7,866 nucleotides of DNA from Clostridia bacterium. Its GTDB lineage: Bacteria; Bacillota; Clostridia; Oscillospirales; CAG-272. This document shows positions 5,761 through 7,866 of this stretch, piece after piece. A program made the position numbers and the translations under genes. A model generated the notes under the pieces. The model saw only the letters and a list, made by a program, of their open reading frames with translations, did not search any database and was not told where the DNA came from. The stretch is taken from positions 1 to 7,866 of the forward strand of contig JAFTXB010000171.1 of assembly GCA_017461825.1 (NCBI GenBank), in the 5' to 3' direction. Positions within the stretch are counted from its first letter, which is position 1. Each line of letters begins with the position of its first letter.

Positions 5761-5931
5761 ATGGCATATAAGATTAATGATGATTGCGTATCCTGCGGCG
5801 CTTGCGTTGACGCTTGCCCCGTAGAGGCAATTGCCGAAGGCGACGGCAAGTACGAGATCGACGCTGATAAGTGCATCTCTTGCGGCGCTTGCGCTGACAA
5901 CTGCCCTGTAGGTGCTCCCGAGGAAGCATAA
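5761..5931 (+). CDS. Clostridial-type 2x[4Fe-4S] ferredoxin
   Basis: A 56-residue low-potential electron carrier. Two cluster motifs of the form C-x2-C-x2-C-x3-C-P are visible: C9, C12, C15, C19 followed by P20, and C38, C41, C44, C48 followed by P49. All eight ligands are intact and the protein is strongly acidic, as expected. The two halves are an internal duplication visible also in the DNA: the same 13 bases (TGCGGCGCTTGCG) occur at 5794-5806 and 5881-5893. The ATG is chosen because a full AGGAGGT lies eight bases upstream; the frame is open further upstream but only through the promoter. It has its own promoter and terminator, so it is probably a highly expressed single-gene unit embedded between ricT and trmN6. 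Its electron-transfer partners cannot be told from here. Confidence 0.96.
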   Translation: MAYKINDDCVSCGACVDACPVEAIAEGDGKYEIDADKCISCGACADNCPVGAPEEA

Positions 5932-5937
5932 TCCCGC

Positions 5938-5980
5938 AAACGGCGGAGCAAGCGAACATCCGCCTGCTCCGCCGTTTTGT
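5938..5980 (+). terminator. Rho-independent terminator after the ferredoxin gene
   Basis: A perfect 13-bp stem (5938-5950 with 5965-5977, core ACGGCGGAGCA) encloses a 14-base loop and is followed by TTTTGTCT. It begins six bases after the ferredoxin stop codon. The T-run is short and overlaps the right arm, so some readthrough into trmN6 is plausible. Confidence 0.85.
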
Positions 5981-6019
5981 CTAAGTGTAAAATTCCCTTT
6001 CGTTTTGAAGGAGTACCCT

Positions 6020-6808
6020 ATGATCCAACAAGATCGCCCCTCCAACATTCCCCTTCTTGCCGATGAAAGGCTTGACACGGTCAACGAATCGATCCGCCTC
6101 ATTCAGAAAAAGCAGGGGCTGACCTATGGAACCGATGCATTTTTGCTTGCCGCTTATATCCGCCCAATGCCCCGCGCACGTGCGGTTGAGCTTGGCGGGG
6201 GTACGGGGATCGCGTCGTTTTTGACTGCGGTACGAAAAAAGGTGGCGGTAATCCATACGGTGGAGGTACAGGACGCATTTGCCGAGCTGATCGGACGGAA
6301 TGCACATATCAACGGTCTGGACGGCTGTGTGATTCCACTGTGTGCCGACCTGCGTGACTTGAATGCCGCAAGCTTTGACGGCAAGATCGAACTGGTGTTT
6401 TCCAATCCGCCCTATATGCGGTGCGATTCGGGAAAACGAAACGAATGGGATGAAAAATATATTGCAAGACACGAGGTCATGGGCGGCATTGCCGATTTTT
6501 GCGATGCGGCAGGCAGGCTCTTGCAAACGGGCGGCAGATTTGTTACCGTGTGGCGCCCCGATCGCTTGACCGAGTTGCTCTACGCTCTTCGCGATGCAAG
6601 ACTTGAGCCAAAGCGAATGACCTTTGTTCACGCAGACACTGATGCAGAGCCCTGCATGGTGCTCACCGAGGCTGTCAAGGATGCCGCACCGTCTCTGCGT
6701 ATGAGCGCCCCTTTGATACTTTATCAGCCAAAATGCGAAGAAGACCGCACTCGGATCCTCACACCCGAGGCACAACAAATCTATGATACCTGCGCATTTC
6801 CCTGCTGA
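6020..6808 (+). CDS. trmN6: tRNA1(Val) (adenine(37)-N6)-methyltransferase TrmN6 (YabB/YfiC family)
   Basis: A 262-residue SAM-dependent N6-adenine methyltransferase of the TrmN6 family, which in E. coli (YfiC) makes m6A at position 37 of tRNA1(Val). Visible motifs: an N-terminal FLLAAYI segment after YGTDA (substrate/SAM-binding region), the SAM loop ELGGGTGI (57-64), an acidic residue in HTVEV ending strand 2, and the catalytic SNPPYMR (128-134, NPPY at 129-132). The C-terminal part (about 170-262) closes the Rossmann fold. The start is the ATG with GAAGGAG (6007-6013) six bases upstream; the frame is open back to 5912, but that would run through the ferredoxin terminator. No convincing own promoter is visible in the 28 bases between terminator and ribosome binding site. 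Synteny with B. subtilis (holB-yaaT-yabA-yabB) supports the call. The exact tRNA target is inferred from the family only. Confidence 0.9.
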   Translation: MIQQDRPSNIPLLADERLDTVNESIRLIQKKQGLTYGTDAFLLAAYIRPMPRARAVELGGGTGIASFLTAVRKKVAVIHTVEVQDAFAELIGRNAHINGLDGCVIPLCADLRDLNAASFDGKIELVFSNPPYMRCDSGKRNEWDEKYIARHEVMGGIADFCDAAGRLLQTGGRFVTVWRPDRLTELLYALRDARLEPKRMTFVHADTDAEPCMVLTEAVKDAAPSLRMSAPLILYQPKCEEDRTRILTPEAQQIYDTCAFPC

Positions 6809-6855
6809 TCACGCAACATAAAAACAAAATAATATATAAAAAGGAGACCAAACCC

Positions 6856-7047
6856 ATGAGCAAAAACAACATTAAACTGATCGTAGGCCTGAGCATTGCC
6901 GCAGCCGCAACCACCGCACTTGTTATCGGTGTTGTCCGTGAACTGAAGGCGATCCGCAACCTCACCATCGACATCGACGAGCTTCCCGAAGAGCCCGGAG
7001 ATATCGCAGACGAGGAAGAAGTAGCCGAAGACGCTGCTGCCGAATAA
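6856..7047 (+). CDS. Small single-pass membrane protein of unknown function
   Basis: I do not recognise this 63-residue protein. It has a short basic start (MSKNNIK), one hydrophobic segment at about residues 8-27 rich in Ala, Ile and Val, a basic turn (R28, K31, R34), and a strongly acidic Glu/Asp/Ala tail (39-63). No convincing signal-peptidase site is seen, so it is more likely membrane-anchored than secreted; topology is ambiguous because positive charges flank both sides. The start is well supported by AAGGAG (6841-6846) nine bases upstream. The composition is biased but codon use and the good ribosome binding site argue that it is real. It lies 47 bases after trmN6, in an A/T-rich gap without a clear promoter, and just before the ttcA-like leader hairpin. 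It could be a lineage-specific anchor or small regulatory peptide. Confidence 0.72.
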   Translation: MSKNNIKLIVGLSIAAAATTALVIGVVRELKAIRNLTIDIDELPEEPGDIADEEEVAEDAAAE

Positions 7048-7091
7048 GAATGGGCAAACGGGGCTTTGCATTTCGGTGCAAGGCCCCATTC
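7048..7091 (+). promoter_or_regulatory. Large hairpin in the leader of the ttcA-like gene (attenuator, terminator or SD-masking element)
   Basis: Starting at the base after the small-protein stop, an inner helix pairs 7063-7070 with 7077-7084 (one G-T pair). Its base can be continued in two exclusive ways: GGG 7060-7062 with CCC 7085-7087, or GAATGGG 7048-7054 with CCCATTC 7085-7091, which leaves an 8-base bulge. The only Shine-Dalgarno-like bases before the gene (AAGG, 7080-7083) are inside the right arm. Only ATTCTTTG follows, a weak T-run, so a partial terminator is also possible. Confidence 0.55.
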
Positions 7092-7098
7092 TTTGAAT

Positions 7099-7866
7099 AT
7101 GGAACATATCAAACGAGTTTTAAGCTTTACGCGGAGAGCGCTGGACGATTATCAGATGATCGAGGCGGGCGACAAGATCGCGGTCGGGGTTTCGGCAGGC
7201 AAGGATTCGCTTACCCTGCTTTGCGCCATGGCAGAGCTGCGGCGGTTTTATCCCGTTCCGTTTGAGCTGATCGCCATTACGGTTGACATGGGCTTTGAGG
7301 GGGCTGATTTTTCGTCCATCCAAAGGCTGTGTGATGAATTGGACGTGCCCTATCACGTCATTCCCACCGAGATCTCGCGCATCATCTTCGATATCCGAAA
7401 AGAAAAGAACCCCTGCTCGCTCTGCGCCAAAATGCGGCGCGGGGCACTTCACAACGCTGCAAAGGAGCTGGGATGTACGTCGGTGGCGCTCGGACACCAT
7501 TTTGACGATACGGTGGAGACCTTTATGCTCAACCTCTTTTTTGAGGGGCGGCTTGGGTGCTTCTCCCCCGTGACCTATCTCTCGCGCGTGGGCATCAAGC
7601 TGATCCGCCCGATGATCTATATGCCCGAAAAGGACGTGCGCTATTTTGCGTCCAAGGCAGAGCTTCCCGTGGTGAAATCGCCCTGCCCTGCCGACGGAAA
7701 CACCCAGCGCGAGGAAATGAAACAGCTTTTGCGCGAGCTTGACCGCAAGCACGATGGGCTTCGCTACCGCATTTTCGGCGCGATCCAGCGCGGTGAAATC
7801 GACGGATTCAAGGAAATTGCGGGGATGCAGGGCAAAAAGGCATACCGCGAGACCGAAGAAGAATAA
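7099..7866 (+). CDS. ttcA: TtcA-family tRNA 2-thiocytidine(32) synthetase
   Basis: A 255-residue PP-loop ATPase related to TtcA, which thiolates cytidine 32 of tRNA with ATP and an oxygen-sensitive [4Fe-4S] cluster. Visible features: RRALDDYQMIEAGDKIAVG leading into the PP-loop SAGKDS (32-37; the family norm is SGGKDS), a CSLC motif (C106, C109), a GHHFDDT block containing the catalytic-region His and Asp, and a third conserved cysteine (C196) in SPCPADG, giving the C-x2-C plus distant C pattern of Fe-S PP-loop enzymes. A charged tail follows and the gene ends with the window. ATG 7099 fits the family N-terminus; TTG 7093 has the better distance (nine bases) to the hairpin-embedded AAGG. E. 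coli TtcA is longer; the short form is usual in Bacillota. TtcA-related enzymes also include other thiolases, so the exact target base is by homology. Confidence 0.87.
   Translation: MEHIKRVLSFTRRALDDYQMIEAGDKIAVGVSAGKDSLTLLCAMAELRRFYPVPFELIAITVDMGFEGADFSSIQRLCDELDVPYHVIPTEISRIIFDIRKEKNPCSLCAKMRRGALHNAAKELGCTSVALGHHFDDTVETFMLNLFFEGRLGCFSPVTYLSRVGIKLIRPMIYMPEKDVRYFASKAELPVVKSPCPADGNTQREEMKQLLRELDRKHDGLRYRIFGAIQRGEIDGFKEIAGMQGKKAYRETEEE

Noticed and set aside
5794..5893. 13-base direct repeat as a mobile or repeat element
   Set aside because: It encodes the two equivalent cluster loops of the ferredoxin and reflects the ancient internal duplication of that protein.
5981..6778. 265-codon minus-strand frame opposite trmN6
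   Set aside because: It mirrors the trmN6 coding region almost exactly and has no recognisable motif or start signal; the plus-strand frame carries NPPY and the SAM loop.

Overview
The window looks like a chromosomal housekeeping region from a Clostridia-type member of the Bacillota, probably an uncultured gut lineage. The reasons are the gene neighbours (trmK next to the Nif3-family gene; a DNA polymerase III delta-prime gene followed by ricT and trmN6, as near the origin of Bacillus subtilis), a clostridial 2x[4Fe-4S] ferredoxin, AAGGAG-type ribosome binding sites, consensus sigma-A promoters and roughly balanced base composition. I see no mobile element, CRISPR array, rRNA or tRNA gene, and no obvious horizontally acquired island.

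Layout. A divergent promoter region at about 2868-3070 splits the window. Leftward (minus strand) runs one tightly packed operon of five genes: a DUF1858 small protein, trmK (tRNA m1A22 methyltransferase), a Nif3-like metal protein, a PPP-type metallophosphatase, and the first 157 codons of a TrmA/RlmD-type RNA m5U methyltransferase that leaves the window at its left edge. Spacings are short (4-base overlap, 15 bases, 1-base overlap) except for about 57 bases between the first two genes, which hold a small hairpin. Rightward (plus strand) are the delta-prime clamp-loader subunit (holB), ricT (PSP1-domain Fe-S protein), a ferredoxin with its own promoter and a strong terminator, trmN6 (tRNA m6A37 methyltransferase), a 63-residue unknown membrane protein, and a TtcA-family tRNA 2-thiolation enzyme whose stop codon is the last codon of the window.

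How it fits together. Four of the ten proteins modify RNA (TrmK, TrmN6, TtcA-like, RlmD/TrmA-like). At least four carry known or visible Fe-S cysteine motifs (RlmD-like, RicT, ferredoxin, TtcA-like), and DUF1858 adds a CxxC. The locus therefore couples RNA modification, Fe-S redox chemistry and clamp loading, all core functions.

I do not see a clear new system. The most unusual points are: the delta-prime gene has no standard start codon in frame for its conserved N-terminus, consistent with a one-base insertion or an unusual start; both divergent promoters are exact TTGACA-17-TATAAT matches flanking phased A-tracts; a perfect 7+7 palindrome overlies the ferredoxin -10 box; a large hairpin covers the leader of the ttcA-like gene; RicT has a disordered N-terminal extension of about 190 residues; and the phosphatase has changed two conserved motif residues.
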